From NCBI GenBank assembly GCA_018697195.1, contig CM031879.1:37497408-37561407 (forward strand): 64,000 bases of DNA. Direction: 5' to 3'. Positions 41,626 through 53,175 of this stretch are shown here, piece after piece. This DNA comes from Certhia americana (taxonomy: Eukaryota; Chordata; Aves; Passeriformes; Certhiidae). How positions within the stretch are numbered: the first letter of the stretch is position 1; every line of letters starts with the position of its first letter. A program made the translations under genes and the position numbers. Below the pieces are notes generated by a model. The model did not search any database. It was not told the DNA's origin and worked only from the letters and a program-made list of their open reading frames with translations.

Positions 41626-42573
41626 ATCCTGAGAGTTAAGCCTGGAGTGCAAACCCAGCTCCTATCTTCTAGTCATTGTCCTACCTCTGAACAACAAAAT
41701 GAGGCTTCTTCTTCCTCCTGTCCTGACTCCCCTTTGTACTGCACAGGTTAGCAATGGCAACTAGGAGACAGCAAGTGTGGACTGGAGCTGCTTGAGGCAG
41801 ACAAAGGACCGCGTCTTTCTAAAGTTTGTGACAAAGGATGAAAATTTGAGTTAGGATAGCTTGAAGTTATACTAGAGTTTGCTTTACTTTTTATTTGTTT
41901 TTAACTTACACTGCCTCATTCTTTTGATATAAAAGTACAGAAAGAAACCAAAACTAGATTGAAAATATTTGTGAAGACATGCCATAATGAAGGAATTCTT
42001 CCTTTGGTAAGATGCAAACAAGTTAGTAAGAAAATTAGTACTTGTGATTTTTCCACTTGTTTTACTCTCTATATCACAACACCTCTCTTTTCCTTATTAA
42101 AACATGCATTTGCAAAATGTTTATAATTCTAGAGGTTACCTTGAAAAAATCCTAAAAGCCTTAAAAGTGTATGCAGAAAATATTCAGCATATGAAGATGA
42201 AAATCATCATTGAAATTACAATGGAATTATCATTATCCTTTTTACTGAAGACTAAGGCTGAGGATGATGATTGTTTTTCAACTGTTTAGACAGCCCTGTT
42301 GCTTGAACTGGCACTAAAGGTATTCTGACAGAAATCAGAGGGGATTGGTCTTAATGCTAACACATCCTGATCAGACAGCTGGAAAAAAATCTACTGATTG
42401 AGACATTTTGTTCTTATGTTTGGAAGTCCTAAGAAAATAAGACTGTTACTGCCAAAAATTACCAGAAAAACTTTTTGGAGAAGTATTGGTTCCTCTAATT
42501 AATTTATTTTAAATTAATTTAGTTCTTTAAATTTATCTATATCTTTTACTATCCTTTGTGCTTAGTCAGGCTG

Positions 42574-42630
42574 TCTAATCATATACATTTCTTTACATTA
42601 CTAGAATGTAAAGAAATGTATATGATTAGA
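42574..42630. repeat. Perfect palindrome, 26-bp arms, 5-nt spacer
   Basis: The left arm (42574-42599, starting tctaatcatatac) is the exact reverse complement of the right arm (42605-42630, ending gtatatgattaga), with ACTAG between them. There are no mismatches. Pairing stops immediately outside the arms. Confidence 0.97.
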
Positions 42631-45600
42631 ACATTTTCCTATACATGAGGATTCTTGGTTGTGAAGGTTTTTAAGATTGGTGATACCCTATACTGAACTA
42701 GGTAATGATGGAACAGAAAACCTTATGATAGTTGTCCTAAAATATTAACCTATTTAAGCTAGGCTGTTAGCTTTGGAAGGAGACTTGAACTGGTAATTTG
42801 TCATTTTTTTGAGTGCTCAGAATTCTTGATTACCAGAAATAGAAACCAATGGCTGATCAAAGAAGACTTGGAAAATATCCACAATAATTTCATACTTTTT
42901 ATGGCAAGAGCTTTCTTACAATTTACAAAGTAGTTCAGGTTGGTCAGAGCTTGTGTAGCTCACACTATTATTATAATAATTTGTATTATAATTAATAATG
43001 AACCTTGTGATATTTGAGTATGGTGCAGAAAGCAGAAACAGCAAATTTTTCTATTTTTTCATGTTGTTTTATCTATTGTTTAGTCTGATAGTGCCAGAAT
43101 GAGACGGTCTTAGCTTTTGATATCTACATTTATCTAGTAAGTAATTAAAAGGAAAGAAGACAAAAAGTAAGCCATAAATGGTGTAAAGAGTGAGCAAATA
43201 TTGTTACACAAAACCCAGAATCCTGTGAATTTATTTCTTTCATTAAATATGCTATCTGTCAAAAAAAGAGGACAGCTTTCTGGGAATTGAATTTTACAGA
43301 AGATGCCATCTGGCTTTTCCAATTGTTACAAGGAAGGATGCCTTTTTTTTAATTTTTTTTTTTTTTTTCCATATGAAATACCATGGTGTTCCATAGAGGG
43401 AGAGGCATCCTTCAGGGTGGCTTTTACAAGAGACTTTTTTAAAATATCAAAGCATTAACTGCATCTAAAAATCATTTTCAGCTGTTAATGAGGGCATGTA
43501 AAATTTTTATGAGATGAAACCCAAATCTATTTGAAAAGTAAAGACTCAGTTTTTACTTGAGAATTTGTTTATATTCACCACAAGATGTAGAGCCTTGACA
43601 TTGGCTTTGCTAGCATAATATTCCCAGAGGCAAAGACCCCAGACTTTGGAGCCTAGTTTCTAGAGACCATTATACACAGACACAACAATTTAAATGGGCT
43701 CTTTGGGCCTGGACACCCAAGAAAACGATGTTTGGGTGGAGCCCATAAGACTTGGTTCTAAAATGATAACAAATTCCCAGGCTCATATTGGATGATTAAT
43801 CTGTCCTCTGTAATGAATATCTAAGCATTTCACTCAAATATTCATAAATTCAGTCTTCTGAAAGGCTGTGGTAACAACTACGTCTCTCTCACTAGAGAGA
43901 TATAAACCTTCAAATTAAATGGGAAATTTCACCTCTGTTATTAAATTACACAGTAAAATATCATTTGTTAGATAATTCCAAATAAACATACTAGATTACT
44001 AAGGAAGAACCAGATGACTGTGATATAGGTTTATAAGTAACCCAGCTACTCCACTGAGCAGAAATATTGAGTATAAGCCCCCTAAAGCTATTATGGAAAA
44101 ATAAATCCTGAAGATCCAGCTTTGTACACTGCCTAAAACACATACACAGAAGTCATTCACTGCTTTCCCATAATACAAGTGAGCAAATATTTAAACATGC
44201 AGTGTGCATGTTCAAATGCCTTCCTTTCACCCTTAAAATAAGAACCACATATCTACTTTGAGAAAACTTCAGGGTGCTTGGAGAAGAAAAATAGGACAGC
44301 AATGATAAGGCAGATGACCCTGTTTCAATTTGGTATGTCTGCCTCATTGACAACCCCTTCAATGACACTGCTTTAACAGAGAAATTGGTTTCCCTGTCTT
44401 TTTCCAGTTCCATAGAGCTTCTAGAGATTATCACAATGGAATCTTCCAGAAGGTTCTTCACTGCCTTTGACACTGAATTTCTCCTGATTTGTGAAAAGTT
44501 CAGTTTGTCTCCATGAATCTGCTGTAGTCATTTTACACTGGTAAAAATAACTATTGAGATTCTAAATTAATTTAAAAAAATAGTATCTTGGTGGTGGGCA
44601 TGTAGCCTCTGCTCTCTTATAATCAATGACTTTTGGTCTAAATTTAGTGAGTCTAAAATTTTACCTTGCAATCTAAAATTACTATAGGAATTTAATTCTG
44701 GAATTGGATTTCTGAGGGTGCTAATGTGAACATCTGGCAGCCCATTTCAGCACCATGAAAGAATGAGGCCATGAGAAAATGTGGACTTGAATGTTTAACT
44801 AAATGTATTTGGGTAGACAGTTTTGCTGCTGGCTTACCACTAAGAGTTTTTCTGCTTTATACAATATTCTTGGGCCTGAATTTATGCCCATTTTTATTAT
44901 TTAGATCCTTCAGGAATCCTGTGACATGCTAATTTGCAAGATGAGCTATAGAAAAAGCTATTTTCAGAGATTATTACTGATGTTATTTGGGGCAAACTGA
45001 GTGACAGCTACTATTTCTTCCCTAAGCTGCTGTGAAATTTCATCTGTTCTTTACCAGTTGGAGCCACTCAGAAGTGGGATCATTCAAAAAAGTCACAGAA
45101 TTATTTGTTGTATGGCTCTGGATGATCCCACATGCTTAAAAATATAGCACAGAGTAATAAAAGACAGTTGCAATGAAATATGTTATTAAAATTGCACTTA
45201 GTCAATTTAGGTGTCAATTTCTTGTTTGTTTGCAAGACAATTCTGCAGATGAACTAAACCAGCACATCACCATGGTGTTTGAACATTAAACCTTCTTGTC
45301 ATACGTTGAATAGTCATATAGTGGAATAAGGATCATGAAATATGTCACAAGAACAAAATCCAGCAACTGTTGAGAATGGGATTGTAAGAATGAAACTTTG
45401 GGACATGAACAGAAATGGAGCAGATTAAGTTGCTGTGGGTTGTACAAAAAGAGGCCTTTCAGTACATGCTATGATATTTGACTATGGGCCAGGCTCCTGG
45501 CCAAGTCTGCTGCCCTGGCAATGTGACTGACAGCTTCTCGCAAAAGGAAGTGACAAGACATAAGATAAATACTAAAGCTGTGCCAACTTCACTCCATGCT

Positions 45601-46670
45601 CCTGAGAGTGTCTGATGAGTCTTTAGCCCAGCCAATAATGCAGGTTTTGCACTCTTTGTCCACCCAGAGCTCTCATGTGAAATGCAGAGCTTTGAGTGTA
45701 AAAGTAACTCAGTACTTTGTTTTAGGTATTTTTTTTAAATCTTAAGCATATCTGGTTCTGTTTTTTTAAAATTTTCATCTTTACCTGCATGCAAGATATA
45801 TCTCCTCTCACCCTCCTCATCCCCTCAAGAATCAGTGTACCGTTGGTCTAGTCAAGCCTGGATATTCTGGGAAAAATCAGCATTCCTGTTTTATCATTGA
45901 AGGTTGAAAATAATACTTATAGTCATTGTAATTTTTAATCATAGAGTTCTTCCAGTACTGCCTAACTTCATACTTTTTAGGCTGTATTCTCTATTTCAGA
46001 AAGTGTTGCAGATAAGAAATATTTATGTAACAGGTAATTTAAAAAATATTTTTATGACAACAGTGAAATTAACACTAACACTTAGATTGAGGGTTAACGG
46101 AATTTTTCATAGTTCTGTGAAAAAGACAACTTTCTGGGTAAAAAAAAAAAAAAAAGTGAAATACATGGCTATTTTTCTTATCAAGTTCAAAAGAAACATC
46201 AATAAGAATGTCAGTGCCTGAAGTCCTTTAGTCCCCTTCAAAGAATATATATTTCATTTTGAAAGTTTTGTAATAACAGTCCTTTTGCCTGTGATAGTTC
46301 TGGTGTATTCATCTGGAAAACAGTGGTAGAGGCATATGAAAGAAATGGGAATAACATTGGATAAAACAGCAGATTTTACTCTTGTAGAGGCAAATAATAA
46401 ATAATTGGCACTTTCAGGAAGCTGGGCAGCTCACAGACATAGATTACATAAAAATCAAAGTTCAACAACAGTCTTTATAAAAATTACATCAGGTTTTCAA
46501 TTTAAATCCCCAACAGCAGAAATGCAAAGCAGAAGCTAAAATTCTACAAGGAATTTACCATGGACTCTTTCCTCTAGCATGCCTAAATACTGAAGAACTT
46601 ATCATAAATTTTGCTTTTGCATGAAATATTTTGCTTTCATGGCCTTGATTTGTTAGGTGACATAATGTGG

Positions 46671-46760
46671 AGGGTTTTTTTTTAAGCTGGTTTGTTTAGT
46701 TTTGGTTTTAGTTTGCTTTTAGATGGTTTGTTTGGTTATGGTTTGGGTTTGTTTTAAATC
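46671..46760. repeat. GTTT-rich low-complexity region
   Basis: Irregular repetition of ggttt and gtttt words over about 90 bases, with strong strand asymmetry (G and T only for long stretches). Confidence 0.75.
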
Positions 46761-48879
46761 AAGAAATCTTTAAATTATCTATCTGGTTTTGATTCTCACA
46801 TTTTCAAAGTCCAAGATACTTTCACAAAAAGAACTTTGATCTGAAAAAAAACCAAAAAACCAAAGAATGAAATACAGGCTGTCCTGAACTGTAAGATCTC
46901 CTCAGGGAGTAACCAAATGATAACATCAGTAACAATTGAAACTAAAATCACATTTTCACCCCAGAGGATCTCCAACTCATTTTCACATGGATTGAGTCAG
47001 ACTTTGATTTCAGCACTTTCTAGAAGTCTCTAAAAAGTGACTGTTGCCTGCAGAAACAGATATTCTAGTGTTTTCCTAAGTCCTCATCATTTACCTCCCA
47101 GCACACCAAATGCTTGTTGCCAGAGACAGAAATAAACAGAAGGGCATGAATTCTCAGCACCTTAGTAGGCAGAGGAGTGGTTGAAAATGGACATTTTTTT
47201 TTTCAAGCCATAATTTAATTATTTAGAATTTTGTAGAAAAGTTTTAATAGATTTCAAAAATGCTGTGATACATTTAATATTCTAAGACTGGATATTAAAC
47301 TGTAATAATAACTATATCTACTTATGTGCCTTAGAAAGTGGTGGTTACTGATAATATGTCCATCACCTTTCATGAAAACAGAAAAGTTTATTTTGGCTTG
47401 AACTTAACTCTGCACACTAGTGCATATTTTAGAAAACTGTGACTGCCTTTACTTTTTGGATGTAAGTAATATAGAGGACTCTGAAACTTATACATACAAG
47501 ACTAGCAGTGTTATGAGACAGATGCAGTCTAAAAAGTTGGACAAAAGGTGGTACAGAACCATAGCAAAGTAATTTAACATACATACAAATTCTTTAACTA
47601 CAGTTTAACTTTGTGCTTATAAAAGGTCTCTAACCAAAATTTGAGTTACTAGTCTTGTGTACTAGGACAGTCAAAGCATTTCGTATACAGGAGATGATAT
47701 TTTTTTGGATACTTTTCTGCTAATCTGTTTTCAAGATACATGTACCTTAAAACATGCAGAGCTTACATTAAAGGATGCAGCTGTGGGGAAAGAAAATTAT
47801 TTTTGAACAAAATAACGCCTTCAGACAAGATTTTTTTTTTTGCAATTGCAGAAGTACCAGGCCATGTTTCATTGTTTGTTCCTTGCTAGATATATGCCTA
47901 GAGACTTACATATGTGCTTCAAGAAAGTCTACAGCTTTACAATTACATGGGTAATTGCCACACACATCACCTGACATTACTTCAGAATTCTTTGTAGAGT
48001 GTGAATTTCAGGAATGTTTTTCAAAAAAAAGAAAGACCTTAGAGGAAAAATTCATCAGTTTAGAAATCTGCTAGAATGGTATTTTTAAGTTAGAAGCTTA
48101 GATTAATAGCATGCAGTTGGAAGAATTAGCAATCCCTTCTTTACCTTCTTAGCTATCTGTATGAGGTGTAATGAGTTTAATTAATGAAGTGTGTTCCGCA
48201 GATACTCATTAGCAACATTCCTTCAGAAGACAGTTCGTCAGTAGGATACTAGCTAAAATAAGAATTTAATGCGCTTCTTGTTCCTATTAAGTTCACTTGT
48301 ACCCCCTACATCTCCAGTGCAAATTGCTTACTACTTACACCTTCACATTAAACACACTATGGACAGAGTGGAAAAGTGGTTGGCATCGCTCTTCAATGCC
48401 TCAAGAAATATTAGGCACCACCAGACACATTAGATATTTAAAGCTCAGGTTACTTTGTTCCGTGTTAGTACGTACAACTAGCCTGTTACATATACTGAAA
48501 CATTTTAGCTCACCTCCAGAGTTTTCTCCCATTCAGGAAAAAAAGGGAGATGATGTTCTAGCTCAGAAACAGATTGCTATCACCACCCAGAGGCCGGCGG
48601 CATGTAATTGCTATAGGGCTTTTCCTAACTAGATGGGCATTGAGCACAGTGTTGGTGACCCAAAGAAGATAGCTTGTGAAACAAATACTATGAAGGGATA
48701 ACATACCTCTAGGAATTTGAATTAGGGCAGTGGGATTCACCAGCTGGGCTGAGGCAACTGATACCTCTTGTTAAGTTCACCAGTTGCACACCTCTCGTAG
48801 GCAGTCACTGCACTGGATTCAGCCACATAGTGGGACTGTGAACATCAGTGTAAATCTGTGTGTGATGATTTCTGAGCAG

Positions 48880-48880
<1 letters not shown>

Positions 48881-48918
<38 letters not shown>
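48881..48918. repeat. (CA)19 microsatellite
   Basis: Nineteen uninterrupted CA dinucleotides; probably length-polymorphic. Confidence 0.98.
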
Positions 48919-48922
<4 letters not shown>

Positions 48923-50274
48923 AATCGTGATTCTGTAATAATTTTAAATCAGAATGTTCTTTTAAGTTAAAATTAGCCTACCCATTATAAAGGTAGATAT
49001 AAAATATAATTCTGGGGATATTTTTTAAATTATAAGATCAACTATGTGTGACCTGACTGGGAAGTTGTGTTCTTCAAGTATATTTGTATAATGCATGCAC
49101 TACCAAGCATCCAGCAGTGATACCTGATTTCAGGGCTGTCATGGTGTCAACGTTGTTTACAGTATCTGCAAGCTTCTCTTTGTTTTTCTTTATTTTAAAA
49201 CTTTGACTACTTCTGTTCATAGCAGAAGCCCTGTCAAAGTGAGGAAATTGTGGGCAAAATAATAAAATGATTGCATTTGAGAACAAGTACTTTTTTTAAA
49301 ACATATTTTTAATTTTCTTGCTTTGTTGGCATGCTGTAGCAGTAGGACCTTTTCATAAATGTCCATGTAGTCCTTCAGGTGTTTGAGGGGTTTTTTTTGG
49401 TTTCAGCTTTCTTTTTAAGAAATGAATCTGTGATTCTTAACTTGAGCATTTTGGAAATCCCATTATTCTACTTAATACTTACTTTATGCTATTGTGATAA
49501 AGATAGGGAGGAGAGTGAGGTGAGGTATTTCACACATCACTGGACCAGGGGGAACTCTGAGACAATTATACAGGTCCCAGAAACAGAAGCAACCACCAGT
49601 CCTTATGCTGTACCACCATTAGGGATTTTGAAGATGACCTTAAACTTCTGATGAACTTGAACTCCACCCCTCATGTATTTTGAGCCAGGGTAATACACTA
49701 ATTTCATGTATTAAATCTACTGTAATGGGTAATTAGTCTATTTTTTCTCATTCCTTATTTCTTTACCTGTAATGTGATAAATTGTTAAGTTCTTATTGCA
49801 CTGATTCAACAACAGTCAGGAAACAGGTTCCTAAATTAATAATGAATATAAAACACATTATAGAGTTCCTCTTTGCTATATGACATTTTTATAATGTGAT
49901 TACAGGCAGGATATCAGGATATCCTGAGAAACCTGAAATGGATAGGCCTATTAAAGCACTAAAATAATTTCGTAAGTGATCAAATATAATTTCAAGCTGG
50001 TGCATGTCTTAGCTGAATTATGCATTGTAATACTCTGAATCATGGCCACTGAAACTCAAGAAGGATTTCTGAATATACGCCATAATTAGCAAAACAGAAG
50101 ATCCACTACATACGATAGAGACTTTCTGGAAACTAGAATGAACCTTTTCATTTTTTTCTGGCACAAACAGTATGCCTCATTTTTATCATTGGGCAGTTTC
50201 CCAAAGCAAAAATGTCTTGCAAAATAAATACTTGAGGAGTACTCTTGGCTACGTGTCACTCAGGACTGTATGTC

Positions 50275-51060
50275 ACAAATACTCTGAGGTGTCGGTCTCC
50301 TTTTTCGGTCTCTCCGCCGCCTTTGGTCGCTGCCAAGCGCTGACGGGCCCGGACGCCCCGTCACGGCCCGGGCACGGCCCGGGGCACAGAGACCCTCCCT
50401 GCCCTCCTCCAGCCGCTTCCCGGAGTTCCGAGGGGCGGTGGCAGCCGGGGGCAGGGCCGGGGCTCGGGCGGGGCAGTTCGGCCCAGCCCGGCCCGCCGCG
50501 GGGGCAGTCCCGCCGCGTCCCGCCGGTCCCCGGCAGCCGCCGCCTATCCGTGCTGTGCTGTCCGGGGGCGTTTTGGAGCCTTAGAGAAGCCAGAGCGGCC
50601 CCTCTCCCTTGGAGGCCGTGGAAGATGGGTTTCCTGGGCAGGCTGGGGGCGCTGCCAAAACTTAGTGGTGCGGTGGCGGGCCGGGGCGGTGGTGCGTGGC
50701 GGCGGCTGGGCCGGCCCTGTGCGGGAGTCCCGGCCCGGGACACCGCTGCTCCCCGCCCGCCGCCCGGCGGCCGCGCCGCCTCCTCCCCAGCCCTGGGCAA
50801 GTACGAGGAAGCTTTTCGGTCCTGCTTGGCGGAGCCCGAGAAGGTCTGGGGAGGAGTGGCCGAGCGGATCCAGTGGTACAAGCCCTGGGTTCGGACCCTG
50901 GAGAGGGGCAGCCTGGGCAGCGCCTCCTGGTGAGTAGCCGAGTGGGCCGGTGCGGTGCGGAGGTCGGGGCACGGCCGGGGCTGCTCGGCTCGGCTGTAGC
51001 GGGCAGAGAGGACTGCCTGCCCGGGGCTGCGGCTGTGCTGTGCTGGGGGTCTCACCACAG
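50275..51060 (+). promoter_or_regulatory. ACSS3: CpG island covering ACSS3 promoter and exon 1
   Basis: GC and CpG density rise sharply near 50290 and fall near 51060. The island spans about 330 bp upstream of the ACSS3 ATG, the first coding exon, and about 130 bp of intron 1. GGGCGG-type Sp1 boxes are present (for example near 50433 and 50468) and there is no evident TATA box, which suits a housekeeping-type metabolic gene promoter. Confidence 0.85.
50625..50929 (+). CDS. ACSS3: ACSS3 coding exon 1 (mitochondrial leader and start of ACAS_N)
   Basis: Codes for residues 1-101 and two bases of codon 102, then a GTGAGT donor at 50930. Residues 1-50 are rich in Arg, Ala and Gly and have no acidic residue until about residue 39, as expected for a mitochondrial targeting leader. 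Residues from about 57 (LGKYEEAF) to WYKPW at about 86 and LERGS match the N-terminal acetyl-CoA synthetase domain of ACSS3, whose human form has WYKPW at the same place. ACSS3 activates short-chain acids, preferentially propionate, to acyl-CoA using ATP in the mitochondrial matrix. The ATG at 50625 has A at -3 and G at +4 and is the only in-frame Met near the leader; the frame is open upstream to 50172, but that sequence is GC-rich leader DNA. The split TG|G codon for Trp102 is completed by exon 2. Confidence 0.93.
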
Positions 51061-51973
51061 AACTATCCCAGCATCTTTATGGGCTTGTCGGTGTGCCGCC
51101 GCTCTTGGAGGAGACGGCTGCGGAGCTTGAAGGAATTAAATGATTACACTTGGTTAATGATTAAAAGCAGCATGGATGAGCGTGTTGGGGTGAGGGCGTG
51201 TTAGCGTGCACTGTGGCACGTGTGACATGTGCGTGTGACTGAATGATGTGGATGGTGCGCCTGATGCTCCCCATCCAACCCGTTTTGGGTCTGAATTGAC
51301 AACAGGCTGCCGTGAACATGGGAAACCCAACTTCAGATGCCAGGGAAGGCAGGTGTACAAAACCACAGGTATATAAAAACTGTGGTTTTGGGATTATTTA
51401 ATCTCAGATACTATCTAGGTAATAATTTAAATGTTGTGGTTAAGGTAATGTTTGGCAAAGGCCTTGGCGTTGTAATATATATCTTCATCAGTGAATGGCG
51501 AACTATCCTGAGAAAGAATATAAAATCCTATCCAATTACTGAATAGGATTTTCTATGCTTTCTCAAAGGTAGTGTATTGTTCAAGTTTTGTGTTTACCAC
51601 CTTTGCCTCTTTTTTAGCAGATTTACATCATGCTCTTTGATCTCTTCTCAAGAAGAAGCTGATGAAGAATATAAAAGGCAGTTTAGGATAAAGATCATCT
51701 TTGCTTGGTACATCAATGTTCTTTGCCCTTTTTGTATTTTTCTGGTTTGTTTTTGATTAAAAATGCTAATAATTATAAAAATATAATTAAAAATATTAAT
51801 ACTGTTCAAATCTGTGCAAATTAAAATACATAGAACCAGTGGAGTGGAGCTGGGTTTCTTCTTGGTGTCTGATATCATTGCTTGACACATCTAGTAGTGA
51901 AAATTTATATGTCTTAAGCTAAATTATAAGTAACACCCAGCCATGATGGACTGTGTGGCAGTGGATAGGTAGG

Positions 51974-52064
51974 GTCCTTGAGACTTTGATCCCAAGGTCA
52001 TGGCACTATTCAGAATAGAGTCCTTGAGACTTTGATCTCGAAGTCATGGCACTATTCAGAAAGT
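51974..52064. repeat. Tandem duplication, 46-bp unit x2
   Basis: The unit starting gtccttgagactttgatc and running through catggcactattcagaa occurs twice, head to tail, with only a few substitutions between copies. Confidence 0.93.
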
Positions 52065-52094
52065 CCAGGTAGGATTGCCTGCATAATTAGGGTC

Positions 52095-52557
52095 TAGACA
52101 AGCGTGTAGAGAGCAAGTCCTATGAGGAGCAGCTTAGGGAGCTGGGGTTGTTTAGACTGGAGAAAAGGAAGCTCAGGGGAAACCTTATTGCTCTCTATAA
52201 CAGCATAAAAGGAGGTTTGTAGCCAGGTGGGGGGCAACCTCTTCTCCAAAGTCACAAGTGATAGGACCTTAAGAGGGAATGGCCTCACGTTGCACCAGGG
52301 GAGGTTTAGATATTAGGAATATTGGATAGTAGGAAATATCAGGAAAAATTTCCTCTCACTGAAAATGTTGTCAAGTATTAGAACAGGCTATCCTGGGAAG
52401 TGAAAGGAATGCCAAACCTGTAGGTATTTAAAAGATGTGTAGATGTGGCGTTTATAAACAAGGTGTAGTGATGGACTTGGCAGAGCTGTGTTTAATGGTT
52501 GGACTTGATGATCTTAAGGTCTTTTCCAACCTAATTGGTTCTGTGATGCTGTGATTA
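52095..52557 (+). mobile_element. CR1 LINE 3' end
   Basis: Plus-strand CR1. Ordered blocks are gaggagcagcttagggagct, ggggttgtttagactggaga, aggggaaaccttattgctct, ggttggacttgatgatctta, and the tail ttctgtgatgctgtgatt. Within the gggaggtttagatattagg segment there is a local partial duplication (attaggaatattggatagtagg). Confidence 0.93.
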
Positions 52558-53175
52558 AAGACCAGTAAAGCTTATTGACTGTGCCATTCCCAAGCAGTAT
52601 AATGAAATCAGTAAAATGGTTACTTTTGAAGGACTAAGAAATGCGAATATTATACACGCAAATGAACACAGTTTTGCTATCAGATTCTGTGAAACAAGTG
52701 TGGTTTGATTTGCTGAGCAGGATAAGCTTGCTTGTTTAAAGTAACAGAGGCATTTATAAAGCAGTATTTTTTGTGTACTAAAAATTATTTATTTCACCTT
52801 ATGAGAGGGAAAAACGGACGTTTCATCATCTGAAGTCAGACTTGCCTTCCAAGCTCTTTTCTAGCCTCACTTTATAACTTGCATCTTTCTTCTCTGTGGA
52901 TGCAGAAATTGAAATTATCATGTTAATGTGGGCAAGTACCTGAATGGAGGTTGTACAGAAGACAGAGCCAGACTCTTTTCAGTGATGTCCAATGACAGGA
53001 TCACAAGCAATGAGCACAAACTGAAACAGTCATGTTCCCTTTAAGCATCAGGAAACACTCTTTAAATGTGAGGGTGACTTAGCACTGGCACAGAGCTGGT
53101 TGTGAAATCTCCACCCTTGGAGATATTGAAATGTCATCTGGACATGGTCCTGGTCTACTGACTCCAGGCTGACCT

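Larger units (their letters stand above)
41626..50270. other. Intergenic to the ACSS3 promoter, no recognised gene
   Basis: AT-rich sequence with a perfect palindrome at 42574-42630, a T run at 43343-43368, a GTTT-rich stretch at 46671-46760 and a (CA)19 microsatellite at 48881-48918. A GC-richer patch at about 45480-45700 looks repeat-like but I could not classify it. The longest frames (105-111 codons) have no motif. Confidence 0.45.

Noticed and set aside
42574..42630. Canonical microRNA precursor
   Set aside because: Perfect pairing with a 5-nt loop and no bulges is unlike a normal pre-miRNA; kept as a palindrome only.
45480..45700. GC-richer patch as an LTR
   Set aside because: No TG...CA ends with matching flanking duplications could be found, and no clear polyadenylation signal.
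48297..48632. 111-codon plus-strand frame as a gene
   Set aside because: No domain, signal peptide, splice context or promoter; composition resembles translated non-coding DNA.
48881..48918. CRISPR-like or regulatory repeat
   Set aside because: It is a plain CA dinucleotide microsatellite; no spaced repeats occur anywhere in the window.
50273..51130. Long minus-strand and alternate plus-strand frames across the ACSS3 island
   Set aside because: Same GC artefact; only the frame with the leader, WYKPW motif and correct splice phase is coding.
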